This document shows, piece by piece, positions 49,401-58,400 of a stretch of DNA of 64,000 nucleotides. A model generated the notes under the pieces. It was not told where the DNA came from and searched no databases. It worked only from the letters and a program-made list of their open reading frames with translations. Positions within the stretch are counted from its first letter, which is position 1. Each line of letters opens with the position of its first letter. The translations under genes were made by a program, and so were the position numbers. This stretch comes from Datnioides undecimradiatus (Eukaryota > Chordata > Actinopteri > Lobotiformes > Datnioididae), in the NCBI GenBank assembly GCA_008933995.1, contig WARS01000036.1:5990419-6054418 (forward strand), given 5' to 3'.

Positions 49401-51535
49401 CTGTATACAGATGCATGTATAAACATGCATAATCCTCTGCAATCAACAATAAAATGAGCAGGGACGGTTGCTGATATTGATTGTGCTGTTGTCACTCACC
49501 TATGCTTTGGGTAACCGTCCTTAGCCTCTCCAGCAGCTCCCCCAGGGCCATCTCTTCTGTTTTCATCCACAGGATCATCCTCCAGAGGGACAGCGGAAGA
49601 CCAGCTGCCCAGCCAACAGACACTTTCACGGGAAGAAGAGACAGCTTGACTGTTTTCTCCTAAACGATGCTTCGGAGAGTGGATGATGATGAAGAGGACG
49701 GGAGAGGGGGACTGTTGCAATGGCAAGCCCAACTGAGCCCAGGATGTGACTGTCTGGCTGCTGTCTTGTGTGATACAGCGATGCTGGAGGAAAGAGATGT
49801 GGGAGAGAGGGGGTGTATGCAGCTCAGGAGTGTGGGAATGCTTATGAGAAAAGGATGCTTTCGAGGATGGCGAGGATGCTGCAGGCGAAGATGAGGGAGT
49901 GATGCTGATGAAGCTGCTACGGCTGTGACAGCCCGAGCCGCACTGACGAGTCCTCCGCAGAGGGATGCAGAGCACAAGACGCCGGCGATGGAGCTGGGGA
50001 AGAGGTGGAGCAGAAGCCAGCCTCATTCGCACATGCATGCTTCAGCCTCAGCAAACATGATGGTGCAAACCTGTGCAGATCTGGCAGACAGAGAAGGGGG
50101 AGGGGAAGGTCAGCCTTGCAGTTTCACACAAAAACAGCTGATCCGGGAGTGACACCCAGTGTGGATGTAAGGCATAACAACCTTGTCATGGAAACACACG
50201 CTGCTACCCGACATCCACCATTGGTAATGCTGCATTGCCACCATGTGATGACACCAGGTTATGACAAAAGGGTAAAATCCAGTTACATTCAATAGACTGC
50301 AATAACCTGTTCAAAAATAAATGAATGAACAAATAAACGTTTATGGCCCTTTTGGTTTCTCTTATTTTATATGTTTATATATGGGGTTTATGCTATGAAC
50401 TGAACTAACATTGCTAAACATATTGAAGTTTCACTTGTATTTATCTAATCATATATTGATACATCCATAAAAGACAGGTTCCATCTTTTTTAAGTTGCAC
50501 AATTTTACCTTGCTGTATGTAGTCTAAACGTGAAATGATTTAATTTATGATATGGTGTAATCAGTAATGGATGAGTGGCTGCAATGATTGTGACCAATCC
50601 AGTCTACGAAGGGTGCAAAGTGAGCCCTGCTTTAAGGTGCAAACAGGTAGAGCACAAACATTTTTACCTTTTATGGTAGGATGAGCAAATATAAAGGTGT
50701 TATAACATTAATAATGAAATGTGATGAATTACACCTCCGTTTAATTACAACCCTCTTTGGGATAAGTATGAATTCTCTCATGTAAAAGGTTAATGATGTT
50801 ACTGTTATTGTTGTTTTTATTGTTTTTTTACAGAGAAAGAAAAAAGCAGAAGGCAGAAAAGAAGATGTGATGTGGAAAGAGGTGAACAGAAAAACAGTAG
50901 AAGAGAGGGGAAGAATATAATGTGTAGTGTAAAACATTTAATGTGAAAGGTAAATATCATCATTTTTAATTTATTGTCAGAAAGACCTCCATCCCCTCTT
51001 TGAAAATCTCTTTGCCTCTTTGCTTTCTGAGGTATGCCAAAAAAAAAAAATCCCATTAAGAAGAAGACAAGGCTGTGTGTGAGTGAAAAGGTTTGGCACA
51101 GAGTTTCATTCACAGCAGGACTCAGTCTCAAGGTGATGACAGTTCCTCATAGCACTGGAGTCGTCATCTGCTACTGTCACTGGATTTGAATGACTTTAAA
51201 AGAACTCATCTTTCAGCGCACTCTGGTAAAAGAGCTGTGAAACCTCACGAACAAAAGATGTGAAACAATAGTATCAATGTTTTGTGCTATGTGACCCAAG
51301 CAACCTTTGATTCTTACCGTCAGGTTTTAAATACCCACATATATGAGCTGTGCTCACAATTAGATATACCTACATACGTCAATATTTTGATATCAGATCA
51401 TTTAATAAACCCTTCAAGAACAAGCTCACCTGATCCCACCTCTCTGAGAGCTTCCAGATTCATCAGACACACATACTCCTCACTCTCATCCTGCTTTTTC
51501 TTCTTCCTCAGACCGTCAAAGTTACAATCAACCAT
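14795..51535 (-). CDS. mcf2l: MCF2L/Dbs-type Rho guanine nucleotide exchange factor, complete, with several start exons
   Basis: Thirty-one common exons run from 34873-34956 down to 14795-14874 (stop 14795-14797). Five candidate first exons are listed separately. With first exon 51430-51535 the CDS is 3540 nt (1179 aa); with 41089-41599 it is 3945 nt (1314 aa). Approximate domain order in the 1179-aa form: CRAL-TRIO 45-210, spectrin-like coiled region 270-560, DH 610-800, PH 805-930, Ser/Pro linker, SH3 1082-1150. The family activates Cdc42/RhoA by nucleotide exchange, and its CRAL-TRIO domain binds phosphoinositides and restrains activity. The SH3 domain and the linked atp11a identify MCF2L rather than MCF2. 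The human protein is about 1140 aa. The gene is tandem with atp11a in the same orientation. Confidence 0.95.
15532..15795 (+). mobile_element. Possible solo-LTR-like or inverted-repeat element in mcf2l intron
   Basis: The segment is bounded by TTGGAGTCC (15532-15540) and its inverse GGACTCCAA (15787-15795). Inside, on the + strand, are TATAAAA at 15667-15673 and AATAAA at 15753-15758, only 80 nt apart, as in a compact retroviral LTR. No coding sequence, primer-binding site or target duplication was confirmed. It lies antisense to mcf2l. Confidence 0.3.
15846..18304 (-). other. mcf2l: mcf2l PH-SH3 linker exons, likely alternatively spliced
   Basis: Exons 18232-18304, 18007-18113, 17750-17842, 16640-16705 and 15846-15955. 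They encode a Pro/Ser/Lys-rich, probably disordered linker (for example KKRFTLQGFSNLKAQK, SPTSPDHKTKRQSDPTPFGF and NKASLSLDASEEHEGYSSAE). The 66-nt exon 16640-16705 enters and exits in the same phase (22 residues), so it can be skipped without a frameshift: both AQK-G-SPTSP and AQK-G-WNKAS read through. Confidence 0.85.
17365..17625. mobile_element. Teleost-type nonautonomous interspersed repeat relic
   Basis: The left end (gaaggtcaatattgatct, then tacatctgtcc) is roughly the inverse of the right end (gacatgagagtggtatc). The interior reads agcttagcatgaacactgg, aaacagctagctctg, ccagcaccactaaagc and ctggtttatttaacc. This word order matches a very common fish short interspersed element that I know by sight; the family name was not determined. 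Confidence 0.55.
18436..19809 (-). other. mcf2l: mcf2l PH domain exons
   Basis: Exons 19588-19809, 19396-19488 and 18436-18514. They encode LGKLLMQGSFSVWTEHKKGH, RFKPMQRHLFLHEKALLFCK, KKFEIWCNSREEVYIVQ and KTTWVNEIRKVLTTQLEACR. The last is the C-terminal alpha helix of the PH fold with its conserved Trp. Phases are 0, 0, 0 and 1. Confidence 0.92.
20116..21561 (-). other. mcf2l: mcf2l DH (RhoGEF) domain exons
   Basis: Exons 21476-21561, 21233-21299, 21028-21143, 20723-20792, 20551-20643, 20349-20441 and 20116-20241. Helix CR1 reads RRHVMNELLETERAYVEELL, CR3 reads LLKPVQRITKYQLLLK, and the final helix reads ILGILKAVNDSMHLIAITGY. The conserved Glu of CR1 and the Lys/Gln/Arg of CR3, which contact Rho GTPases in this family, are all present, so a catalytically active domain is expected. 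A preceding 62-nt exon at 21657-21718 encodes HRAQQEKHSSDTDSGNNCEK. Confidence 0.92.
22661..25694 (-). other. mcf2l: mcf2l spectrin-like coiled region exons
   Basis: Exons 25545-25694, 25330-25454, 24365-24479, 24158-24277, 23222-23413, 22940-23131 and 22661-22820 encode charged helical sequence, including ETERAFDEFWFRHQTKLEQC and WVDDGIYLLASQPVDKCQSH. Two adjacent exons are each exactly 192 nt (64 codons). The region ends with QKQTSMQEMFDKRRVSLKKL and KQTRPVQPVAPRPEAF, the usual linker in front of the DH domain. Confidence 0.88.
23490..23740. mobile_element. Possible degraded interspersed repeat
   Basis: The intronic block around ccataggtggtgctacatag, with a T-rich flank and no coding potential, resembles degenerate fish repeats that contain a taggtggcgct core. 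Recognition is by general resemblance only. Confidence 0.3.
27901..27939. repeat. (CA)n microsatellite
   Basis: An uninterrupted AC/CA dinucleotide run of about 19-20 units in a mcf2l intron. Confidence 0.95.
28485..28520 (+). mobile_element. Relic of a retroposon 3' tail
   Basis: The words cccccttgtgggattaataa and agcttgatttaa resemble the shared 3' end (gggattaataaag) of fish LINE-derived retroposons. Only the tail is recognisable. Confidence 0.3.
29656..33063 (-). other. mcf2l intron, 3.4 kb
   Basis: No exon is supported. It holds a GGA trinucleotide run at 30867-30896 and A/T-rich stretches. Confidence 0.7.
30867..30896. repeat. (GGA)n microsatellite
   Basis: About ten GGA/GAG units in the mcf2l intron. 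In the mRNA sense they read as a C/T-rich tract. Confidence 0.9.
33842..33868. repeat. (CA)n microsatellite
   Basis: CA run of about 13 units in the mcf2l intron between the first two common CRAL-TRIO exons. Confidence 0.9.
34435..34640 (+). repeat. Copy A of a ~200-bp duplicated intronic segment
   Basis: Shared landmarks with copy B, in the same order and spacing: tcacagtcacagacac, tcaaagtaacag, aagagcaatatt, tctgactgtg, cggacagaatgagcac and catcattaacacactggg. Similarity is clear but imperfect, so the duplication is old. Confidence 0.75.
36606..36815 (+). repeat. Copy B of a ~200-bp duplicated intronic segment
   Basis: Landmarks matching copy A: tcacagtgacagacac, tcaaagtaacag, aagagcaatatt, cctgactttg, cagacagaacgaccac and catcattaacacactggg. 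The copies are direct repeats 2.2 kb apart in mcf2l introns, on either side of the shared exon 34873-34956. Confidence 0.75.
37441..37477. repeat. (TC)n(CA)n compound microsatellite
   Basis: A TC dinucleotide run passes directly into a CA run, inside the mcf2l intron. Confidence 0.9.
41089..41599 (-). CDS. mcf2l: mcf2l alternative first exon 1e (long acidic N-terminus)
   Basis: An ATG at 41597-41599 opens 170 codons, starting MEQVLQKISEQEVDLNSSMG, that end ...VERYYRFSRSCHWLY with donor TACG|gtaggtg. The spare G plus AT gives Asp (LY-D-EIMQLDSS). The segment is strongly acidic and carries four DSG motifs (ADSGFVMEE, LDSGFCMEA, ADSGTVED, EDSGGPV). The 1314-aa isoform is the longest. It is the proximal start exon, 6.1 kb from the shared exon. 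Confidence 0.8.
41600..43957 (-). other. Region between mcf2l start exons 1e and 1d
   Basis: This contains the presumed promoter of exon 1e (first few hundred bases) and a degenerate 27-bp tandem repeat. No other gene was seen. Confidence 0.6.
42117..42290 (+). repeat. Degenerate 27-bp minisatellite
   Basis: Units such as gactccattcttacaaactc-actgaaa and gactcaattctaatgagacc-tctcaaa follow each other at 27-bp spacing, and a further copy starts at gcctccattctgacc. Since 27 is a multiple of three, the + strand reads as a 9-residue peptide repeat (DSILTNSLK, DSILMRPLK, ASILTSPFK). Confidence 0.55.
43958..44027 (-). CDS. mcf2l: mcf2l alternative first exon 1d
   Basis: An ATG at 44025-44027 opens 23 codons, MVRRTRRRASQWDSGMPMVP then LKP, ending at CCAC|gtgagtc. 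The leftover base C plus AT gives His, so the junction differs from the other forms (LKP-H-EIMQLDSS). The very basic RRTRRRAS start resembles a polybasic membrane motif or PKA site (inference). The frame stays open upstream of the ATG, so the start is chosen as the nearest Met and may be wrong. Confidence 0.5.
44467..44510. repeat. (CA)n microsatellite, interrupted
   Basis: CA run with CG and AA interruptions, between mcf2l start exons 1d and 1c. Confidence 0.9.
44615..44765 (-). CDS. mcf2l: mcf2l alternative first exon 1c
   Basis: An ATG at 44763-44765 opens 50 codons: MSLHEFLREGGEASYRMMNR, LSHLIQNLDISGSPFPFSPG and SRKNSWREWD. It ends at GATG|gtaagac with one base G, again making Asp with AT of exon 34873-34956. 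The protein would be 1194 aa. There is a candidate Ser-rich SRKNS kinase site. The upstream 45.06-45.09 kb stretch has an A22 run. Confidence 0.7.
45063..45084. repeat. A22 homopolymer
   Basis: A perfect A run upstream of mcf2l start exon 1c. It could be a retroposon tail, but no body was recognised beside it. Confidence 0.85.
47030..47165 (+). mobile_element. Teleost interspersed repeat relic
   Basis: The word order gatgacattttgtgcagata, ttcatggctctatgaggatg and catttgtggttttgagtgaa, followed by atgcctatcgaag, matches a very abundant fish repeat that I know by sight. Related words (gctaaatgctaacgtcagc) occur at 45950-45975. The copy is degraded and noncoding. Confidence 0.55.
49500..49578 (-). 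CDS. mcf2l: mcf2l alternative first exon 1b
   Basis: The frame reads MILWMKTEEMALGELLERLR then TVTQSI and ends at ATAG|gtgagtg, one base into a codon, joining AT to give Asp. The first ATG is 49576-49578 and a second in frame is 49564-49566 (MKTEEMALG); the true start is uncertain, because I saw no stop in the short stretch I read just upstream of the first ATG. The predicted amphipathic helix (ALGELLERLRTV) resembles a short N-terminal helix. The region upstream to about 50110 is comparatively GC-rich and is the likely promoter. Confidence 0.7.
49579..50110 (-). promoter_or_regulatory. Presumed promoter and 5' UTR of mcf2l exon 1b
   Basis: This is the most GC-rich, CpG-containing stretch in the mcf2l 5' region, directly upstream of exon 1b. 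One - strand frame stays open for 180 codons, but its phase at the exon 1b donor does not fit the shared exon, so I read it as UTR/promoter rather than coding. Confidence 0.45.
51430..51535 (-). CDS. mcf2l: mcf2l alternative first exon 1a (most distal)
   Basis: An ATG at 51533-51535 opens a 35-codon frame, MVDCNFDGLRKKKKQDESEE then YVCLMNLEALREVGS, ending at a TCAG|gtgagc donor with one base G. G plus AT of exon 34873-34956 makes Asp, giving VGS-D-EIMQLDSS. The lysine cluster (KKKK) could favour membranes or nuclear import (inference). It lies about 0.4 kb past the proposed atp11a poly(A) signal. Confidence 0.75.
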
Positions 51536-51950
51536 GGCTGGTACGAACGAGGAGAGAGAAGACAAAGACACACATTATATCAGTTTTATGTAAATAAAGA
51601 ATTTACATACAGAAACAGGAATTCACATGTAACTCCAACTGTCTGACGAGCAGGTGGTGACAACAAGATACACCAGCTTCACGTGGTGCAACACCAGCAG
51701 ACATTACTCAGACTTTAGTAGAAGTACTACACCTCTGTAATAAAACACACAGGGAGCTATAAACTACTTAACTACATCAAATAGACTCATTTTCTAGAGT
51801 TTTCTCCATTGGAAGGGCCCCTCAGAGGGCACTTTATTATGCTTTCTTGAACACTGGGCTAGTGTAGATGCCATTTATGCACACTTTATCTACCATAGCA
51901 GCATCTAAAAAAAACACACCTTGACATTAATAATACAAACTTAAGACAGA
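51536..51950 (-). promoter_or_regulatory. Presumed promoter of mcf2l exon 1a, squeezed behind atp11a
   Basis: Only about 0.4 kb separates the exon 1a ATG from the proposed atp11a cleavage site. No TATA box at a convincing distance was recognised. The call is positional. Confidence 0.35.
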
Positions 51951-51972
51951 AGATAAGTGTTTTCACTCTTTC

Positions 51973-51978
51973 TTTATT
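51973..51978 (-). terminator. Candidate atp11a poly(A) signal
   Basis: On the - strand this is AATAAA. It is followed about 50-60 nt downstream by a GT/T-rich element (aaggtgtgttttttttagat), which is the expected layout of a cleavage site. It implies a 3.1-kb 3' UTR after the stop at 55129. Confidence 0.45.
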
Positions 51979-54900
51979 ACAAGCAGAATGACAATACAGT
52001 GCTTTGCCCTCATTTGCTACAGACAGGCTGGCAAAAAGTCAACAGGTGAACTTTTAAAATCTTTATCCAAAAAAAAAAGTAAAATTCTGAAAACCTGTTT
52101 AGTAATACAAACAGTGCTATACTGAAGGTATGATATGGAGCGTGCTGCTCTGAGCACAGAAGTCGACATTTCAGACCTTTGCCAAGCTCAGGAATGACAG
52201 GAGGAGCACCTGCTGTTCGGCTGATGGACTTAGAAAAAGCATTTTGACATTCTGATCAGCAGTAGAAGGCTGGTGCGATAAAACCCATTGGAGACAGAGG
52301 CTGACACCTACGAGACAGTCCGTTCCTAGTCAAGTTATTTGGTCACTTTTTTTTTCTCACCCACTACAATCTTTTTAGAAAAATAACTTGTGAGGAAGAG
52401 TGAACACTTATAAACCCCAGTCGACAGACGATAGACCTTGTTTTAGGGGAAAAAACTGATCAGTTGTACAACAAAGTGCAGTGTGTAGACCTATTGGTAA
52501 ATCTCTAATAAATCATATATAATGTATAGGTTGCTCTCATTTTGGTTACAAACTTGAACGTACATTCTAACAGAGTTAAAATATAATATTCTCTCTGGGA
52601 TACAAAAGTAGCAAAAGAAATATTCAGAATGAACAACACAAAAATGACAACGTACTGGTGAAAAACTGAGCTGCGGAGGACTCGGCTAACAAACCGCGTT
52701 TGACGAATGACTACAAAGAGTTCCCCGTTGTATTACTAAAGTAAAATAGACCTTACAGCATTGTTGCGGTAGGATTGGTATGTGATGTGTAGAGTATGTC
52801 TGGATACAATATGGCAACAGCACAGTGAGGTGGGACACTGCATAACAAGCACCAAGGCTCTTATATTAATCTACTGAGGTCAGGACGTTGAGCCCCCAAG
52901 TCCAAACACTTGTGGGGCTTTTGAAAGAAAACTAAAAGAGACAAATCCAGACCTCCGGCCAAACTGATAAATCAACTGTGCCCCAGTAAAAAAAAAACCA
53001 ACAAAAACCCAAAAAAACCAAACAATAAAATACTGAACCCCTGTTACTAAATCTATAAATGTTGGCAGATGGTGATGTGTATGAAAATAAACTGTATAAA
53101 CATACAAAAACGCTTCAGAATCGGACATTCAAGACTTCCAGAGTCAGCCACTCGCTGTGCAACACGACAGATATGCTTTGGACAAAGAGGACTTCAGATG
53201 TTAGAAATGCAGAAAAGAGGTTCATCCATAATGAGCTACAATCTTCAGCTGGAGGACATGATGGACAAATCAGTTCAACATTCTATTGATTTGATTGTGA
53301 CATCGCCGATTCAAGTCTCCCTCCTACTTACAACAGAGTAAATATATTTATATTTATATTCTATATAACACCCCTTCTCACTACAATATATATCAAAAGT
53401 TTTTAAGTTACATCCATACATCAACAGTGACTGCCGTCGAGAAGTTTAGAACAATACAGAAAAACTCATGGATTGATGCAACACAGAGGAAAAAACCCCT
53501 AACAATGTGACAACATGACATTAGCATTCTTACATTAACTTTTGCATAACACGGAGCATGGCAGCAAACACGCAAGCACAATGCAACGGTGAGGAACAGC
53601 AAGTCATTTAGGACATCCACAAATAAAGACTCCACCCGTCTCAGTGCGGCTGCTGTTACCCGACACAGCCACATGGAGGCAGGAGTGTGCGTGGTGTGCT
53701 CATTGTCAGGAGAAAGAAAAGGTGATAGGGTGTCATGATCGATGACGTGTGAGAGGAAGGAGGATGAGGAAGACCCGAGAGAAGGACAGACCAGCATGCA
53801 GCGGAGAGATCTGACATGCTACACTGGCAGAAAACATGGAAAACAGGAAGAGGAATAATAGACACACTGTACCAGACGTGTATATCCTCTGAACCTCCCT
53901 GTCCACTCACAAACGTGTTTAAACTGATGTAGAAATACGATCCATGAAAAAATGTGTATCTATGAAATCTATGAATTAAGGCAGGGTGGCGAGAATACTG
54001 CACATCCCTCTTCAGATTTCCCCCGTTTCTCTCCTTCAGCTGATGGGTGTGTGTGAGTGTAAGGCTTTGTAATACACCACTTCTTTTTTTTTTTTTTTTA
54101 AATACACCTTTCTCCTTTGGCTCCTAGCCTGCTGCTGTGTAGTTACCTGTAAGGCAAAGGTGTGTCACATACAAACGTACAGTAACAGGCAAATTCATGC
54201 ATACACTCGCGCACATGCACACGCACGCATACCTAAAGGGCTGAGCTTCGACAGCTGCCCCTTACTTGGCCAGACCACGTACTGTACATAAATGTTCATG
54301 ACAAACATTTTACAAAGAAGCGAAAAGGGCACGAAAGTGAGGGAACAGGCAAGAACGTGAGACTCAAAACAAGGAGTACAAAAAGACTGTTGACGTGTTG
54401 ACGAGGGACAGTTCCATAGTGCACGAAACAATGCACTTTTGCACAATTCCCCTTTTGATCTTAGACTTTTCCAAATAAAGCCCTTTTTACACAGAAATCC
54501 TGTAATGCTGCTACTTGTTGACTTGTTGCTTTGCTTCTTTTTACCAACACTGAAGCAGTAAAATGCTGCTCCAGTGTGTGGTTTTAGAGAGCATGCTAGT
54601 TCTGTGAGTAAAACAGGCATGATGTGTAACACAATGGCATTTAGTATGAGTGAGTGTGTGTGCGGTGTCCTGCCATCTCACTCTCTTTACGCACGTCAAC
54701 TCGCTCTGTTATGACCTCTAATGCCAGCTTAAAGGTGGCGTAACAATGCCTTCCCATTCGGCAATGGGAATGAATGAAGAGGTGGAATAATGGCGCAACA
54801 TTCCCGCCTCGAACAGGCAGTGTAAAAGGGGCTTATGAGTTCCAGGTAGGAACCTTCAGACAAAGACAGGGACTACACTGAAAGAAAAAGATGATACGAA

Positions 54901-55128
54901 AGTATGAAGATGTGGCGTCAGGGCTGTAATATCTAAAGGGTTGTCCACTCAGGTGTAGCCCAGAAAATGCACATGGTGAACTCTGCATGGAGGTTGACGT
55001 GTGTGAACATGTTTGTGTTTTGCTCTAGAAAGCTTTAATCCTTGAGGTGCTGCTCTTGGTCGCACACTGTGGGGTTCTTAATGTTTCAGCCCACAGGATT
55101 CACATCATTTCAGAGTCTGCGACTGTGT
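51979..55128 (-). other. Probable long atp11a 3' UTR
   Basis: There is no coding exon between the atp11a stop and the candidate poly(A) signal, and the sequence is mostly non-repetitive, with a T run at 54083-54099. ATP11A transcripts in other vertebrates have long 3' UTRs (family knowledge). The extent is inferred. Confidence 0.45.
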
Positions 55129-55401
55129 TTATACTGACGTCTCCGGCCCCGGAGCGTAGTAGGCAAATCCTGCCCCTGAGAGTCGGAGCATGTAGGGGCT
55201 GAGAGAGCCAAAGTCTGCCCCTCCCCCTTCTGCAAAGTGGGCCAGTAGTTTCTGGGGAAGGGGGTCAGACCTACGGAGCGACAGCATCTCCACAGCGCCG
55301 AGGTGGAGGTGAGAGGAGTCCGTGCTCGTGCCTTTGCAGGATCGGCGTGAGGACAGTGGAGTTGACTCGGCCACGACACCCCGCGTCAGCTTCTCCTGTT
55401 C
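55129..55401 (-). CDS. atp11a: atp11a default last exon
   Basis: The acceptor tttccgtag| is followed by [20 protein letters not shown], a Ser/Arg-rich middle, [20 protein letters not shown] and [20 protein letters not shown], then SV-stop: 90 codons in phase 0 from exon 58430-58595. The cytosolic tails of this family carry trafficking signals that differ between splice forms (family knowledge). Confidence 0.8.
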   Translation of the reverse strand, partial: EQEKLTRGVVAESTPLSSRRSCKGTSTDSSHLHLGAVEMLSLRRSDPLPQKLLAHFAEGGGADFGSLSPYMLRLSGAGFAYYAPGPETSV

Positions 55402-58400
55402 CTACGGAAAGATGGAAGAAGCATCATCACAAGAAAATCCAAAACAGAGAAGCAGAACAGCAAATCAAAATAACTGACTGCGCAGATCAAATCAAGAAGT
55501 GGTGAATGAGAACATACACGAGAAAGCTTGATCCACAGGATCGAACAGCAGGGTTAAATTCAGAGGGTTTAATAGGTTTGTTTTAGATAATCTGATGTGG
55601 GTTTAATGTCACGCTGGGAAGAATTTCCTGCTCATGAGAAACCCTCTGAAAATTCCCATTATGACTAAGAGACATGTTAGATTAAGCATGCTTAGGAAAT
55701 AAAGACAGAATTTACACTTCCATCTTCCAACAGCAGATGTCTCCAGTATTCCTGGTAAATGATCGACACTTTGTACCTGGCTACACGGGACTACAACTTG
55801 CTGAAGCCCACAAGACAAGTGATACATAGCAATACATTGTAAGTAGTCTGGGTCAAATAAAGGCTGGATCCAATGTCTCATTTGGTTTGTATTCAGATCA
55901 AGATAATTCCCGTCCCACACGCAGTGAGATGACAGCATGCTTTGGAACCAGCACTGCAGAGTTAATTTGAGATTGTGATTTCTGAAAGTAGGTTTGACGG
56001 AAGGAAATGTCTCATGTAGACGGACTCATACAGGCCAACCCCCCCCCCAACAGCCTGCACCAGAGAACAACAGCAAGCCCCATGCAGAGCAGAGCAACAG
56101 GAAGCATCATGGCGGCAGCATTAAGAACCCGACTCCCCGTAGTTAACGCCCTCTGTGTGCTGTTACCATGGTGACCCTAGCCCAACTGAGGGGGATGGGT
56201 GCACTCTAGGGTTTGCTGAGCAGGGTGCTGTGGTTGTGTGACATCATGGAGTCATAGGTCCTAGCAGCATTTTCTCCACTGTCTCCCTCACAGGTCCTAT
56301 CAGGGTGGAGCAGGTCCCTCTCATTGCTTCCACCTTCACCCGCAGTGCCAGGAGCCACACGGCCCTCCAGGGCTCCTGCTGTCCTTACCTTCTGTGGATG
56401 ACGTTAGAGGAAAGGAGGTGATAATTGAAACTGACCTTGAGCTTTGTATTTAGATACACTCAGCTCCCAGTTTATTAAGTAAACCTGGCTACAACTAATA
56501 CAGTGTAATACAATAGCCCTGCAATTAATCATCTCCCCATGATGGAGGCGCCCTTCCAACTAAATGATCATCTTTAGCTAGATGTGGCCAATAAACTGGC
56601 AAATGGGTGCGTATCCAGCCTGTGTCTATGTTACGTTTAAGCTGACTGATGATCAAAATTGGTTGAAAGTGACTTTTTTTTGATCAGTTTTCATTCTTCT
56701 CTTTCATTTATACATCTGTAACCACTGCTGAACTGACATAATACACACTTGTACTCATCTATATAGCTAAAAAGTAGGATTGGATGGATTTGTGCACAGA
56801 GGCTTTGTTGATCTGATCACACTATGAATCTGCACACACACACACACACACACACACCTTTGATCAATTCTAAATGTAACTTCAGATCAGATCCCTGTGT
56901 GCACTCAGCTGCAGTCACCACTGATCACCAAGGACACATTTAAAAGTGATGCATGATCATCTTTGGCAAAATGAGGTTGCCGATCAAATTTAGGTTATCT
57001 GAGAGCTAATGAAAGGTCTGAAATGCATTTGTTTAATTACTCTCTTGATAAATCGTTTCGCCTACAAAACACCGGCCCGAAGGGTAGTCCTGTTGTGTCT
57101 TGTTCACACTATCCCAATGGCAAAAAGCAAAAATATTAAATTCACAAAGTATATTAAAAAATAGCAAATCTTTAAAGTAGAGAAACTGGAGCTTTGGGAT
57201 TGTTGTAACTAACTCACTGATTATTTCAGCTCTATAATTCATAATACATATGAATTGGTGTTTAAAGTGGAAGAAACTCTGCAATAAGCACTGTTCCCAC
57301 ACCTACCACATCATTAAAAAATACACAAAAAAGTGACAACATGAAATAAAACGTGTTGAGACTGCATGCAATTTGAATTTCTTAAACAGTAAATATAAAA
57401 CATGAAATACGTGATAGTAAAGTTGAATTCACAATTCGGGAAGAAGAAAATAATATATCCAGTTCTAACCTCCAAACCAAACACTGTGTCACTACTGTCA
57501 TCAAGTATTCTAGTGGTTAGTTTCACGTTAAGCAAAGTGTTGAGATGGCAATAAGTGGTTTCACTTGAACATGCCACCATGCATACAGTGATAAGGGGTT
57601 AAAAGAGAGTCACCTCCTCTTCCCGCTCCTCTCTCGTCTCTCTGGGCCAATCAGAAACTCATTCTGCTGGAGGACTGAGAAAGCATGAAGATGGTGGATG
57701 GCTCCACAGTAAGGCACGGGCGAGTGGACTGCAGTTACCCCGAAAGGGCGTGAGAGTGCAGATGGCAGAGTCACAGGCACACAGGGGCAGTGGGGAGGAA
57801 ACAGGAGGAAACAGGAGAGGAGAGGAGAGGAGAGGAGAGGAGAGACAGTATTAAAGCAGGAGGAAAAAAAGGAAAATGGAAGGAAAAGGGAGACAGGAGC
57901 AATGGAGGATGGTGTGAATTTTGATTATGGTGGTCCATTAGGGTGCAGTGAGAAGGGAGAAAAGAGAAAAAAGGAGCACAGCAGGAAGAAATCTGTCAGA
58001 CCTTTCACTCAATTTTCCATTCATGGTGAAGCTTGCTTCACGGGAAGGTGAGACTAAGCCATAAGGAACAGGAAGTCATTCTAAAACACGGCATAGCTCA
58101 AAGCTATTAGCGATCCTAATGGTCTTCTCGGATGATTAATAGAGTGGAGTACATTTGCACCCTGCTCATACGGTTTATTACAGTCAAAATATTCAGTATC
58201 AGCAAGGATTTGAGAGAAATCTATTTTCTATATCAGGTCATTTCAATTTGTGGACAGAAATGTAATACTGGAAGGGTACAGATTATGGGAAAGCATTAAT
58301 TAGTCATTGGTTAATAGTTTTAGCTAAAGCATTTAGTTAACATCATCAGTAAAATCAATCAATCAATCAATCAAAAGCCTAACTTCACAATCCAGAAATA

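Larger units (their letters stand above)
44766..49499 (-). other. Region between mcf2l start exons 1c and 1b, 4.7 kb
   Basis: No coding exon is supported. The segment next to 44766 is the presumed promoter of exon 1c. It holds an A22 run at 45063-45084 and fish interspersed-repeat relics between 45.9 and 47.2 kb. Confidence 0.6.

Noticed and set aside
49496-50038. 180-codon open frame on the - strand overlapping exon 1b
   Set aside because: Its phase at the 49500 donor does not fit the shared mcf2l exon; the GC-rich base composition explains the lack of stops.
14795-51535. Identity as MCF2 (Dbl) rather than MCF2L
   Set aside because: The gene has an SH3 domain and lies beside atp11a with an rcbtb1/phf11 neighbourhood, all pointing to MCF2L; MCF2 lacks the SH3 and pairs with ATP11C.
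53408-53797. 129-codon open frame on the - strand
   Set aside because: It lies in the probable atp11a 3' UTR, is unrecognised, and has no splice context.
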